Source: Gammaproteobacteria bacterium
GTDB taxonomy: Bacteria; Pseudomonadota; Gammaproteobacteria; Burkholderiales; Burkholderiaceae_C
Direction of reading: 5' to 3'
DNA: 64,000 nucleotides
Assembly (NCBI GenBank): GCA_018820395.1
Contig: JAHJOG010000263.1
Location: forward strand, 1 to 64,000
The stretch's first letter is position 1. Each line of letters starts with the position of its first letter. Positions 17,527 to 25,275 of this stretch are shown here, piece by piece. The position numbers and the translations under genes are program-made. The notes under the pieces were generated by a model, which was given only the letters and a program-made list of their open reading frames with translations, did no database searches and was not told where the DNA came from.

Positions 17527-17532
17527 TACACT
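17527..17532 (+). promoter_or_regulatory. -10-like hexamer TACACT before radA
   Basis: TACACT ends 6 bases before the radA ATG; no Shine-Dalgarno is present. Probable leaderless start. Confidence 0.45.
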
Positions 17533-17538
17533 CCCGCC

Positions 17539-18930
17539 ATGGCCAAGGAAAAAACCAACTACGTCTGCGCCGAATGCGGCGGCACCAGCCCACGCTGGCT
17601 GGGCAAGTGCCCGCACTGCGGCGCCTGGAACTCGCTCGTCGAGCAGGTGACTGCCGGCGCGGAGGTCTCGGCCAACAACCGCTTCAACACCCGGTTCGCC
17701 GCGCTGGCCGGGTCGGCCGATCTCGCCGTGCTCTCGGAAATCGAGGCGTCGGATTTCGCCCGCACGCCGACCGGCATCGACGAACTCGACCGGGTGCTGG
17801 GCGGCGGCATCGTCGACGGCGGGGTCACGCTCATCGGCGGCGATCCGGGCATCGGCAAGTCGACGCTGCTGCTGCAGGCCGTCGATGCGCTGCAGCGTGC
17901 CGGGCGCAATGCCATCTATGTCACCGGCGAGGAAAGCGGGGCGCAGGTGGCGCTGCGCTCGCGGCGGCTCGGGCTGGAGCACTCGCAGGTGCAGGTGCTG
18001 GCCGAAATCCAGCTCGAGAAGATCCTGGCCACGCTCGACGCGACCCGGCCGGCGATCGCGGTCATCGACTCGATCCAGACCGTGTATTCCGACCAGCTCA
18101 CTTCCGCTCCCGGGTCGGTCGCACAGGTGCGCGAATGCGCCGCGCACCTCACCCGCTTCGCCAAGGCCAGCGGCACGGCCGTGGTGCTGGTCGGCCACGT
18201 CACGAAGGAAGGTGCGCTGGCCGGCCCGCGCGTGCTCGAGCACATGGTCGACACGGTGCTCTATTTCGAAGGCGACACGCATTCGAGCTTTCGCCTCGTG
18301 CGCGCCATCAAGAACCGCTTCGGCGCGGTGAACGAGATCGGCGTGTTCGCCATGACCGAGCGCGGGCTCAAGGGCGTGGCCAACCCGAGCGCGATCTTCC
18401 TGAGCCAGCACACCGAGCCCGTGCCCGGCAGCGTGGTGCTGGTCACGCTCGAGGGCACGCGGCCGATGCTGGTCGAGATCCAGGCGCTGGTCGACAACGG
18501 CGGCCCGAGTCCGCGCCGGCTGTCGGTGGGCCTGGACCGCGACCGGCTGGCGATGCTGTTGGCGGTGCTGCACCGGCACGCGGGCGTGGCCTGCATGGAT
18601 CAGGACGTGTTCGTGAACGCCGTGGGCGGGGTGCGCATCAGCGAGCCTGCAGCCGACCTCGCGGTGATGCTGGCCATCAGTTCGAGCCTGCGCGGCAAGG
18701 CGTTGCCCAAGGGCTTCATCGCCTTCGGCGAAGTCGGCCTGGCGGGCGAGGTGCGGCCCGCGCCGCGCGGCCAGGAACGGCTGCGCGAAGCGGCCAAGCT
18801 CGGGTTCAGCGTGGCGGTGGTGCCCAAGGCCAACGCGCCGCGCAAGGGAAGCAAGGACATCGAAGGGCTCACGATCCACGTCGTGGAGCGGATCGAGCAG
18901 ACCATGGACGTCGTTCGCGGCCTGAGCTGA
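17539..18930 (+). CDS. radA: DNA repair protein RadA
   Basis: 463 residues from the ATG at 17539, chosen because the C4 zinc finger begins at once (C10, C13, C24, C27). The track start at 17473 adds 22 unrelated residues. A RecA-like ATPase follows with Walker A GGDPGIGKST (~100-109), the RadA-specific KNRFG motif (258-262) and a C-terminal Lon-protease-like domain. RadA is a DnaB-type helicase/branch-migration factor used in recombinational repair. It is divergent from hpaR. Confidence 0.96.
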   Translation: MAKEKTNYVCAECGGTSPRWLGKCPHCGAWNSLVEQVTAGAEVSANNRFNTRFAALAGSADLAVLSEIEASDFARTPTGIDELDRVLGGGIVDGGVTLIGGDPGIGKSTLLLQAVDALQRAGRNAIYVTGEESGAQVALRSRRLGLEHSQVQVLAEIQLEKILATLDATRPAIAVIDSIQTVYSDQLTSAPGSVAQVRECAAHLTRFAKASGTAVVLVGHVTKEGALAGPRVLEHMVDTVLYFEGDTHSSFRLVRAIKNRFGAVNEIGVFAMTERGLKGVANPSAIFLSQHTEPVPGSVVLVTLEGTRPMLVEIQALVDNGGPSPRRLSVGLDRDRLAMLLAVLHRHAGVACMDQDVFVNAVGGVRISEPAADLAVMLAISSSLRGKALPKGFIAFGEVGLAGEVRPAPRGQERLREAAKLGFSVAVVPKANAPRKGSKDIEGLTIHVVERIEQTMDVVRGLS

Positions 18931-18971
18931 AGCGTCGGCCGCGCCGAAGTCATCGAGCGACAATTGTCGGC

Positions 18972-19493
18972 ATGAAGTTCGCCAAGATTCTGTTCCCGCT
19001 GGCCGCCCTGCTGTTCCTGGGCGTGGCCTATCGAAGCTACGGTTGGGGCGGTGTCGCCGTCGCCTTCGGCGCGCTCGTGATGTACCTGCTGCTGCACTTC
19101 ACGCGCGCGATGCAGGTGCTCAAGCGGGCCGCCGACCGGCCGATCGGCTACGTGGGCAGCGCCGTCATGCTCAACGCCAAGCTCAAGCCCAAGGTCTCGC
19201 TGCTGCACGTGGTCGCCATGACGCGCGCCTTGGGCGAGCAGCGCACGCCCAAGGACGAGCAGCCCGAGGTTTTTCGCTGGACAGATGCCGGCGGATCGTG
19301 GGTCGATGCGACCTTCGTGAACGGCAAGCTCAGCGAATGGCACCTGGTGCGGCCCGATCCGTCGGACGCGAACGACGGCACCCAAGTGGCCGATGCGACA
19401 TCCGCAGGCGATGACGTCGTGTCGGCAGCCGGCACACCCAGCGCCGACGCGGTGCGACCCGGCGCGGCCGACGCGCTGCGCCCGCCGGTCTGA
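18972..19493 (+). CDS. Membrane protein of unknown function
   Basis: 173 residues. Two hydrophobic helices at ~4-20 and ~25-43 are followed by a soluble domain (residues ~45-130, with FRWTDAGGSWVDATFVNGKLSEWHL) and an Ala/Asp-rich disordered tail. The start is set by MKFAKILFPLAALLF at the first helix. It lies 41 bases after radA and may be read with it. GACAAT 7 bases before the ATG resembles the leaderless-type -10. Family not recognised. Confidence 0.75.
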   Translation: MKFAKILFPLAALLFLGVAYRSYGWGGVAVAFGALVMYLLLHFTRAMQVLKRAADRPIGYVGSAVMLNAKLKPKVSLLHVVAMTRALGEQRTPKDEQPEVFRWTDAGGSWVDATFVNGKLSEWHLVRPDPSDANDGTQVADATSAGDDVVSAAGTPSADAVRPGAADALRPPV

Positions 19494-19509
19494 GGCGCGG
19501 GCCCGCGCC
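19494..19509. other. 16-bp GC palindrome between convergent genes
   Basis: GGCGCGGGCCCGCGCC immediately follows the stop codon of the membrane protein gene and lies before the rdgC stop. It could fold as a short GC hairpin but has no T tract. Role uncertain. Confidence 0.25.
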
Positions 19510-19549
19510 CCGACGTGCGGCCCGGCCCTCGACGCGGGCGGAGCGGGCC

Positions 19550-20512
19550 TTAGAAGGGCGCCGACTCGTCGGCTGTTTCCTCCGTCGCGGGCTGCACCGC
19601 TGGCGCGGCAGCGGCCGTCCCGAGCTTCATCTCGCCCCCGAGCGCTTCGAGCAGTTCGGGCATGAGCTGGCCGAGCTCGCCGGTCGCGATGGCTGCGTCG
19701 GCATCGAAGTTGTCCTCGCTCGATGCCGGCGCGTCGTCCAGCGTGCCTTCGAGGAATACGATCTTGCGCAACTGCATGCCTTCGGTGAGTTCGAAGGACA
19801 CGCGGTCGTCCCAGGTCATGGCCAGGCGCGTGGGCCGCTTGCCTTCGGCGATGTGCTGCCGGATCTCTTCGATGTCCAGCGGATGCTTGGCGTAGCGCAC
19901 CACCGCCTTCGATTCGTCCGTGGCCTTGAGCTCGCATTCGCGGTCGATGCTGAAGCCGGCCGGCGGCTCCTGCGTGGCGAGCCAGTCGGCCATGGCCGCT
20001 GCCGGTTCCATCTGGGTGTTGATCTGCGCCAGCGCGAAGCCGTCGAGCGCCTTCACCAGGCTGGTCACGACCTCGTCCGCGCGCGCGACGTTGCTCGCAT
20101 TGACCACCAGGCGGCGTTCGGTGGGGTCGATCCACACGGCAATGCGCGCATGGCGCGTGAACGCCAGCGGCAGCAGCTCGTGCGTCACGTCTTCCTTCAG
20201 CGCCTTCTTTTCCTTCTTGCCGGGCTTGCGGCCGGTGGTGGCTTCGATCTGGGCCGCGCGCTCGTCGACCTTGCGGCGCACCACCGACGCCGGCAGCGTC
20301 TTGCTTTCGATCATGAACTCCAGCAACCACTGGCCGCCCACCGATTCGACCAGCGGGCCGTGCGCCTGGCCGCGCGGCTCGGTCCAGCCGGACGACTTCT
20401 CTTGCGATGGGCTGCAGGGCGCGAAGCGAAACTTGTCGAGACTCTGCTCGGCGGCTTCGAGCGTGGACGACCAGGAAGGCTCGATGCGATAGGCAATGAC
20501 ATTCTTGAACAC
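19550..20512 (-). CDS. rdgC: Recombination-associated protein RdgC
   Basis: 320 residues if started at GTG 20512, which gives the N-terminus (M)FKNVIAYRI matching the family's usual MWFKNL-like beginning and has AGGA 10 bases upstream. An ATG at 20554 would add 14 poorly conserved residues. Conserved features include FAPCSPSQEKSSGW, DERAAQIEATTGRKPGKKEKK and FEL/LRKIVFLEG. RdgC forms a ring-shaped DNA-binding dimer that restrains RecA activity. It converges on the radA-linked membrane protein gene. Confidence 0.93.
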   Translation of the reverse strand: MFKNVIAYRIEPSWSSTLEAAEQSLDKFRFAPCSPSQEKSSGWTEPRGQAHGPLVESVGGQWLLEFMIESKTLPASVVRRKVDERAAQIEATTGRKPGKKEKKALKEDVTHELLPLAFTRHARIAVWIDPTERRLVVNASNVARADEVVTSLVKALDGFALAQINTQMEPAAAMADWLATQEPPAGFSIDRECELKATDESKAVVRYAKHPLDIEEIRQHIAEGKRPTRLAMTWDDRVSFELTEGMQLRKIVFLEGTLDDAPASSEDNFDADAAIATGELGQLMPELLEALGGEMKLGTAAAAPAVQPATEETADESAPF

Positions 20513-20596
20513 GAAGACGGGATCCTTTTCAGAGGTGTTGGCAAAGCCGGCCATTGTCGGCCCGACCGGTGGCCCGACGGACTCTCGGCCCGGTCG

Positions 20597-20602
20597 TAAA
20601 AT
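20597..20602 (+). promoter_or_regulatory. -10-like TAAAAT upstream of ilvE
   Basis: TAAAAT is followed by a leader of about 38 bases with a proper RBS (AAGGA) before the ilvE ATG. No clear -35. Confidence 0.35.
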
Positions 20603-20646
20603 GCCGGGCTTCGCGGCATTTCCCGTCGCCCCCAAGGACCCAACAC

Positions 20647-21585
20647 ATGAGCGCGCTTCCCCCCGCACTGGACGATCGTGACGGCAAGATCTGGATGAAC
20701 GGCGACCTGGTGGAATGGCGCGACGCCAAGATCCACGTGCTGAGCCACACGCTGCACTATGGTTGCGGGGCGTTCGAAGGCGTGCGTGCCTACAACACGC
20801 AGGACGGCACGGCCATCTTCCGGCTGGCCGAGCATACCGAGCGGCTCTTCAACAGCGCCAAGATCCTGCGCATGAAGATCCCGTTTTCGCCCGAACAACT
20901 CATCGAGGCACAGAAGCAGGTGGTGCGCGCGAATCAGCTCGACAGCTGCTACCTGCGTCCGCTCGTGTGGATCGGCTCCGAAAAACTCGGCGTCAACCCG
21001 CGCGGCAACCGGATCCACGCCATGGTCGCGGCCTGGTCGTGGGGCGCCTACCTCGGCGACGAGGGCATGAAGCGCGGCATCCGCGTGAAGACCTCGAGCT
21101 ACACGCGCCACCACGTCAACATCACCATGACGCAGGCCAAGGCGGTGAGCAACTACAGCAACTCGATCCTCGCCAACATGGAAGCCGTCGACGACGGCTA
21201 CGACGAGGCGCTCCTGCTCGACGCGAGCGGCTTCGTGTCCGAAGGCGCGGGCGAGAACATCTTCGTGGTCAAGGGCGGCGTGGTCTACACGCCCGACCTG
21301 TCGGCCGGCGCGCTCAACGGCATCACCCGCAACACCGTGCTGCACATCTGCAAGGACCTCGGCCTCGAGCTGGTGCAAAAGCGCATCACTCGCGACGAGG
21401 TCTACATCGCCGAAGAAGCCTTCTTCACCGGCACCGCGGCCGAAGTCACGCCCATCCGCGAACTCGACCGCATCGAGATCGGCGCGGGCTCGCGCGGCCC
21501 CATCACCGAGAAGATCCAGAGCGCGTTCTTCGACATCGTGAACGGCCGCAATCCCAAGTACGCCCACTGGCTCACGAAAGTCTGA
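20647..21585 (+). CDS. ilvE: Branched-chain amino acid aminotransferase
   Basis: 312 residues of the class IV PLP transaminases: GCGAFEGVRAY, the PLP-lysine region TQAKAVSNYSNSI, EGAGENIFVV and FFTGTAAEVTPI. It catalyses the last step of valine, leucine and isoleucine synthesis. The start at 20647 is supported by AAGGA 8 bases upstream; the track's 31-residue extension is non-homologous. The downstream zinc-finger gene begins 3 bases after its stop. Confidence 0.96.
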   Translation: MSALPPALDDRDGKIWMNGDLVEWRDAKIHVLSHTLHYGCGAFEGVRAYNTQDGTAIFRLAEHTERLFNSAKILRMKIPFSPEQLIEAQKQVVRANQLDSCYLRPLVWIGSEKLGVNPRGNRIHAMVAAWSWGAYLGDEGMKRGIRVKTSSYTRHHVNITMTQAKAVSNYSNSILANMEAVDDGYDEALLLDASGFVSEGAGENIFVVKGGVVYTPDLSAGALNGITRNTVLHICKDLGLELVQKRITRDEVYIAEEAFFTGTAAEVTPIRELDRIEIGAGSRGPITEKIQSAFFDIVNGRNPKYAHWLTKV

Positions 21586-21587
21586 CC

Positions 21588-21797
21588 ATGTCTGCCAACG
21601 CTGCGATCGAACTGCTCGCCAAGGACCTGAACGCGCAAGGCGGCGTGTTCTGCCCGAGCCCCAAGGCCGACATGAAGCTGTGGAGCGCGCACCCCAAGGT
21701 GTACCTCGACATCGCCCGCACCGGCGAAGCCAAGTGCCCGTATTGCGGCACCGTGTACCGGCTCAAGGCGGGCGAATCGGTGGGGCACTCGCACTAG
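21588..21797 (+). CDS. CHCC-type zinc-finger protein
   Basis: 69 residues too short to be shown separately in the track. It holds the CHCC zinc ligands: Cys in GGVFCPSP, His in SAHPKVYLD, and the pair KCPYCGTVYRL. The family is related to the NDUFS6-like zinc domain of complex I, but the role of these stand-alone bacterial copies is unclear. It is co-transcribed with ilvE. Confidence 0.88.
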   Translation: MSANAAIELLAKDLNAQGGVFCPSPKADMKLWSAHPKVYLDIARTGEAKCPYCGTVYRLKAGESVGHSH

Positions 21798-21826
21798 CTA
21801 GGCCTGTTCGCCGCGCCTCGTGACTT

Positions 21827-23110
21827 TCATCGCGAGGGGGTCGAGGCCGGCCGGCCGGCGCCGTTTTGCAGCGGACGCCACGATGGCCTCGGCCGCCCCG
21901 ATATCAATCCGCGCCACGAATCCTCCGGCTCCTGCGCGAGCCGCAGGTAGATCATCGCCACGAACAGCAGGCTGAGCCCGATCTGGGCGTCGCGCAGCGC
22001 CGAGTTGGCGTTGATCGCGATGAGCAGGATGAGCATGGCCACGAAGGCCAGGCGGCCGACCAGGTCGTCGCGGCGCCAGGCCTGCCAGAGGCCGGTGAGC
22101 AGGATCGCCAGCAGGCTGAGCGCGCCGGGCAGGCCGGCCTGCGAACCCATCCAGAGCAGGTCGTTGTGCGGCATGTTGTAGTCGGCCAGCAGCTTGGGAC
22201 CGCGCAGGTGCCATTGCTCGGTCCAGCCGCCGATGCCCCAGCCCGCGAGCGGCCGGTCGGCGATCATGCGGGCGGTGTCGCGATACATGTAGTAGCGCAC
22301 GACCCAGCTGCCCTCGGAGACGGCACCGGCCTTGGCGGCCTCGACTTCCTGCACGCCGAGCTCGAACTTCTGCTGCACGGCCGGTGAACTCCAGAGGGCG
22401 CCCGCGATCACCGCGCCGCCCACCACCATCGCGGTGGCAAGCACCTTGAACTGCCGGCGCCACTGGTGCAGGCACGCGGCCGGGATCACGATCAGCAGGC
22501 CGAGCAGTGAAGTGCGCGACGGCAGCGTGATGCTGATGATGAGCGCCACGGCAACGATCACCGCCAGCGCCGGCGGCACGCGCCAGGCCCGCCGATGCGT
22601 GATCGCGTCCAGCGCGAACGTCACGGCGGTCGCGGCGAGGATGGTGAAGAGGAGCGCGTTGCTGATGGACTTGTTGCCCACCAGCACGATGACACCGCGC
22701 CAGGCGTCCCACACCAGGAAGTGCAGGTGGAACCCGTAATACACCGCGATGAGCGCGATGTTGAAGAGCGCCATCAGCAGGAAGCCGCGCAAGGCCCAGA
22801 TGGCTTCGTCGCGCGTGAGCGCCAGCGCCATCAGCACGGTGGCGACGATGCGCAGGCCGTGCACCAGATTGGAGGGCGTTTCGGGGTAGTGCGGCTCGAA
22901 GGCGAGCACCACCAGAGTCCACGCCAGGTAGGCCATCACCGGCCACCACAGCGGGTTGCTTCGCAGGCGTTGCGCCCTTTCGCGCCAATGGCCGGTGCAC
23001 AAGAGTGCGACGAGCATCAGCAGCGCGGCCGCGTACGGCACGCCGACCGGCATGAACACCGTGAGGCCCCAGAACAAGGCCGCCGGGCGTACCAAGACCG
23101 ATCTCTGCAT
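21827..23110 (-). CDS. O-antigen ligase/polymerase-like membrane protein (Wzy_C type)
   Basis: 427 residues with about ten hydrophobic helices and a large loop holding the family signature region (GWGIGGWTEQW, YNMPHNDLLWMGSQAGLPGAL). Such proteins ligate or polymerise O-antigen or other glycans on lipid carriers at the periplasmic face. I start at 23110 (MQRSVLVRPA), which has TAGAAT 8 bases upstream and no RBS; ATG 23137 is an alternative. It converges on the ilvE-zinc-finger pair. Which glycan it handles is unknown. Confidence 0.85.
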   Translation of the reverse strand: MQRSVLVRPAALFWGLTVFMPVGVPYAAALLMLVALLCTGHWRERAQRLRSNPLWWPVMAYLAWTLVVLAFEPHYPETPSNLVHGLRIVATVLMALALTRDEAIWALRGFLLMALFNIALIAVYYGFHLHFLVWDAWRGVIVLVGNKSISNALLFTILAATAVTFALDAITHRRAWRVPPALAVIVAVALIISITLPSRTSLLGLLIVIPAACLHQWRRQFKVLATAMVVGGAVIAGALWSSPAVQQKFELGVQEVEAAKAGAVSEGSWVVRYYMYRDTARMIADRPLAGWGIGGWTEQWHLRGPKLLADYNMPHNDLLWMGSQAGLPGALSLLAILLTGLWQAWRRDDLVGRLAFVAMLILLIAINANSALRDAQIGLSLLFVAMIYLRLAQEPEDSWRGLISGRPRPSWRPLQNGAGRPASTPSR

Positions 23111-23118
23111 GGGGCAGG

Positions 23119-23124
23119 ATTCTA
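23119..23124 (-). promoter_or_regulatory. -10-like TAGAAT before the O-antigen-ligase-like gene
   Basis: TAGAAT (minus strand) lies 8 bases before the ATG at 23110, without a Shine-Dalgarno. Probable leaderless promoter. Confidence 0.4.
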
Positions 23125-23238
23125 GGTGTCGCCCCATTAGCCTTGCAGGGCGCGGGCTTGCGCTTCGAAGACCGGAGGCATCCGATGGCGCGGTCGCGCT
23201 GCACAGCGCCGGGCCGGACGCGTCCGGTCAGGCGGCGT

Positions 23239-24420
23239 TCAGGCCGGCAGTGCGATCACGAAGCTGGCGCCGCCGCCGGACCGCTCTTCGCAGCGCACGC
23301 TGCCGCCGTGCCGCTCGGCGATCGACTTGACCAGGGCAAGCCCCAGGCCGACCCCGCCGTTGCGCTCGCTCGCGCCCGGCAGGCGATAGAAGGGTTCGAA
23401 GATGCGCTCGCGCAGAGCGGCCGGCACGCCGGGCCCACGGTCGCTGACGCGAATCTGCGCTTGACCCGGGCGGCCATCGATCTGCACGCTGATCTCGCCG
23501 GCCCCGTAGCGGCGGGCGTTCTCCAGAAGGTTGCGGATGGCGCGGCGCAAGAGGCGCGGCACGCCCTGGACGGTGAGAGTGTCGCGGTCGACGCTGTCGG
23601 CCAGCTCGAGTTCGGCGTCGACGCGCGCGCATTCCTCGGCCGCGAGGCCGGCCAGGTCGACGGTCTCGACCGTGCCCATGTCGGCTTCCTTGGCGTCGAG
23701 CCGGCTTGCCAGCAGGATCTCGTCGATGAGCTGATCGAGTTCGCCGATGTTGCGCGCGATCTCGTCGCGCGCGGTCGGGGCGGGCTGGTCGCCCATCAGT
23801 TCGAGGCTCATGCGGATGCGGGTGAGCGGCGAACGCAGCTCGTGCGACGCATTGGCCAGCAAGGACTTGTGCGAGCGCACCAGTTGCTCGATGCGCTCGG
23901 CGGCGGCGTTGAACCGGTTGGCCAAATCGGCCACCTCGTCCTGGCCTTCGTCGGCGACCCGCACGGAGAGGTCGCCCTCGCCCCACTTCTGGACGCCGCG
24001 CTGCAGCACCTCGAGCCGCTTGGTGATCCGGCGAACGATCGGGTAGACGCCGAGCGCCACCGCGATGCCGACCAGCGCGATCATCCAGCCCAGGCCGAAG
24101 GGCGTGCGCCAGGGCGCCATTCCACCCGTGCCGTTGCGGCGCTCGCGCGGCGCCACCTGCAGCGTGAGTGCGCGGCCATCGTCCAGTTTCACGTCGAATT
24201 CCAGGCCCTTTCCGGGCACGCGAATCGCCTTGCCCGCGCCGATGGCGAGGTCCTGGTCGTTCAGCACCACCACGTCGCGCGGCAGGGGCGCCAGGCGCTC
24301 GCGCTCGCTCTGCGCGGCTTCGCGCACGATCCAGTTGGCGGTCAGGGTGAGGATGAACACGCCCGCCACCACCGCCAGCCAGACGCGGACGTAGAGGTGG
24401 CGCGTGTAGAGATTGCGCAT
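23239..24420 (-). CDS. Sensor histidine kinase (EnvZ/RstB-like)
   Basis: 393 residues: transmembrane helix ~11-30, a short periplasmic domain of ~80 residues, a second helix ~110-128, HAMP, then the phospho-acceptor His193 in SHELRSPLTR, the N box NLLENARRYG, the G1 box DRGPGVP and GGVGLGLALVKSI. The start at 24420 leaves 25 bases after the response regulator stop; an ATG at 24465 would overlap it. The pair is co-transcribed. The periplasmic domain is RstB-sized, but the signal is unknown. Confidence 0.93.
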   Translation of the reverse strand: MRNLYTRHLYVRVWLAVVAGVFILTLTANWIVREAAQSERERLAPLPRDVVVLNDQDLAIGAGKAIRVPGKGLEFDVKLDDGRALTLQVAPRERRNGTGGMAPWRTPFGLGWMIALVGIAVALGVYPIVRRITKRLEVLQRGVQKWGEGDLSVRVADEGQDEVADLANRFNAAAERIEQLVRSHKSLLANASHELRSPLTRIRMSLELMGDQPAPTARDEIARNIGELDQLIDEILLASRLDAKEADMGTVETVDLAGLAAEECARVDAELELADSVDRDTLTVQGVPRLLRRAIRNLLENARRYGAGEISVQIDGRPGQAQIRVSDRGPGVPAALRERIFEPFYRLPGASERNGGVGLGLALVKSIAERHGGSVRCEERSGGGASFVIALPA

Positions 24421-24445
24421 GCGTTGGGCGGGCCCGTGGCGACGA

Positions 24446-25159
24446 TCAGTCTTGCTGTTTGGCAAACACGTAGCCGACGCCGCGCACGGTCAGGATGCGC
24501 TTCGGGTTCTTGGCGTCGATTTCGATGGCGGCGCGGATGCGGCCCATGTGCACGTCGATCGAGCGGTCGAAGGCTTCGAGCTCGCGGCCGCGCACCGCTT
24601 CCATGATCTGGTCGCGCGACAACACGCGGCCGGCGCGCTCGGCCATCGCGACGAGCAGGTCGAACTGGTAGGACGTGAGGTCGGCCGGCTGCCCGGCAAC
24701 GGTGACGCTGCGCGCGTTGCGATCGATTTCCAGCGAGCCGAAGCGCATGACGGTGGCGGCGGTGGACTCGTTCGCGCCTTCGCTGCGGCGGCGCAGCACC
24801 GCGCGGATGCGCGCCAGCAGCTCGCGCGGTTCGAACGGCTTGGGCAGGTAGTCGTCGGCGCCGATTTCCAGGCCGATGATCCGGTCCATCGGGTCGCCCT
24901 TGGCGGTCAGCATCAGCACCGACACCTTGGACAGGCCGTTGGGCAGCGCCCGGATGCGTCGGCACACCTCGAGGCCGTCGGTGTCCGGCAGCATCAGGTC
25001 GAGGATCACGAGGTCGGGCGAGCGCAACTGGAGCTGCTCGATGCCGCTCGCGCCGTCGCCGGCATGGTGAAAGCCGAAACCCGACTTCACAAGGTACTCG
25101 CCGACCATCTGCGCCAGTCGCTCGTCGTCTTCGATCATCAGGAGTTGGGGGGTGCTCAT
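24446..25159 (-). CDS. OmpR-family response regulator
   Basis: 237 residues. The receiver domain has the acidic pair D11/D12, phospho-acceptor D54 and K107; the C-terminal winged helix (~135-235) ends in the usual RILTVRGVGYVF. The RBS CGAGGA lies just upstream. It partners the kinase encoded directly downstream. A direct repeat GTAAA-N6-GTAAA at 25236-25251 in its promoter region suggests autoregulation. Confidence 0.95.
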   Translation of the reverse strand: MSTPQLLMIEDDERLAQMVGEYLVKSGFGFHHAGDGASGIEQLQLRSPDLVILDLMLPDTDGLEVCRRIRALPNGLSKVSVLMLTAKGDPMDRIIGLEIGADDYLPKPFEPRELLARIRAVLRRRSEGANESTAATVMRFGSLEIDRNARSVTVAGQPADLTSYQFDLLVAMAERAGRVLSRDQIMEAVRGRELEAFDRSIDVHMGRIRAAIEIDAKNPKRILTVRGVGYVFAKQQD

Positions 25160-25235
25160 CTCGGTCCTCGGCCGGTGGGTCCGGCTTTCATGTTCACAGC
25201 TTCGCGGGTGGACGACAAGAAGTCTTGAAGGCTCC

Positions 25236-25251
25236 GTAAAGTTCGCGTAAA
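25236..25251. promoter_or_regulatory. Direct repeat GTAAA-N6-GTAAA, candidate response-regulator box
   Basis: Two GTAAA copies at 25236-25240 and 25247-25251, 11 bp apart (one helical turn), lie about 80 bases upstream of the response regulator ATG. OmpR-family regulators typically bind such tandem half-sites. Confidence 0.45.
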
Positions 25252-25275
25252 CCTCTCGCGCCGCAAGCGCCCAGG

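Noticed and set aside
16963-18963. 666-residue minus-strand ORF spanning hpaR and antisense radA
   Set aside because: Only the last ~143 residues are HpaR. The rest is the antisense of radA and is interrupted functionally by the hpaR promoter palindrome.
17418-19493. 691-residue plus-strand ORF apparently fusing RadA region and a membrane protein
   Set aside because: The N-terminal part is an out-of-frame reading of radA. Only 18972-19493 is coding in this frame.
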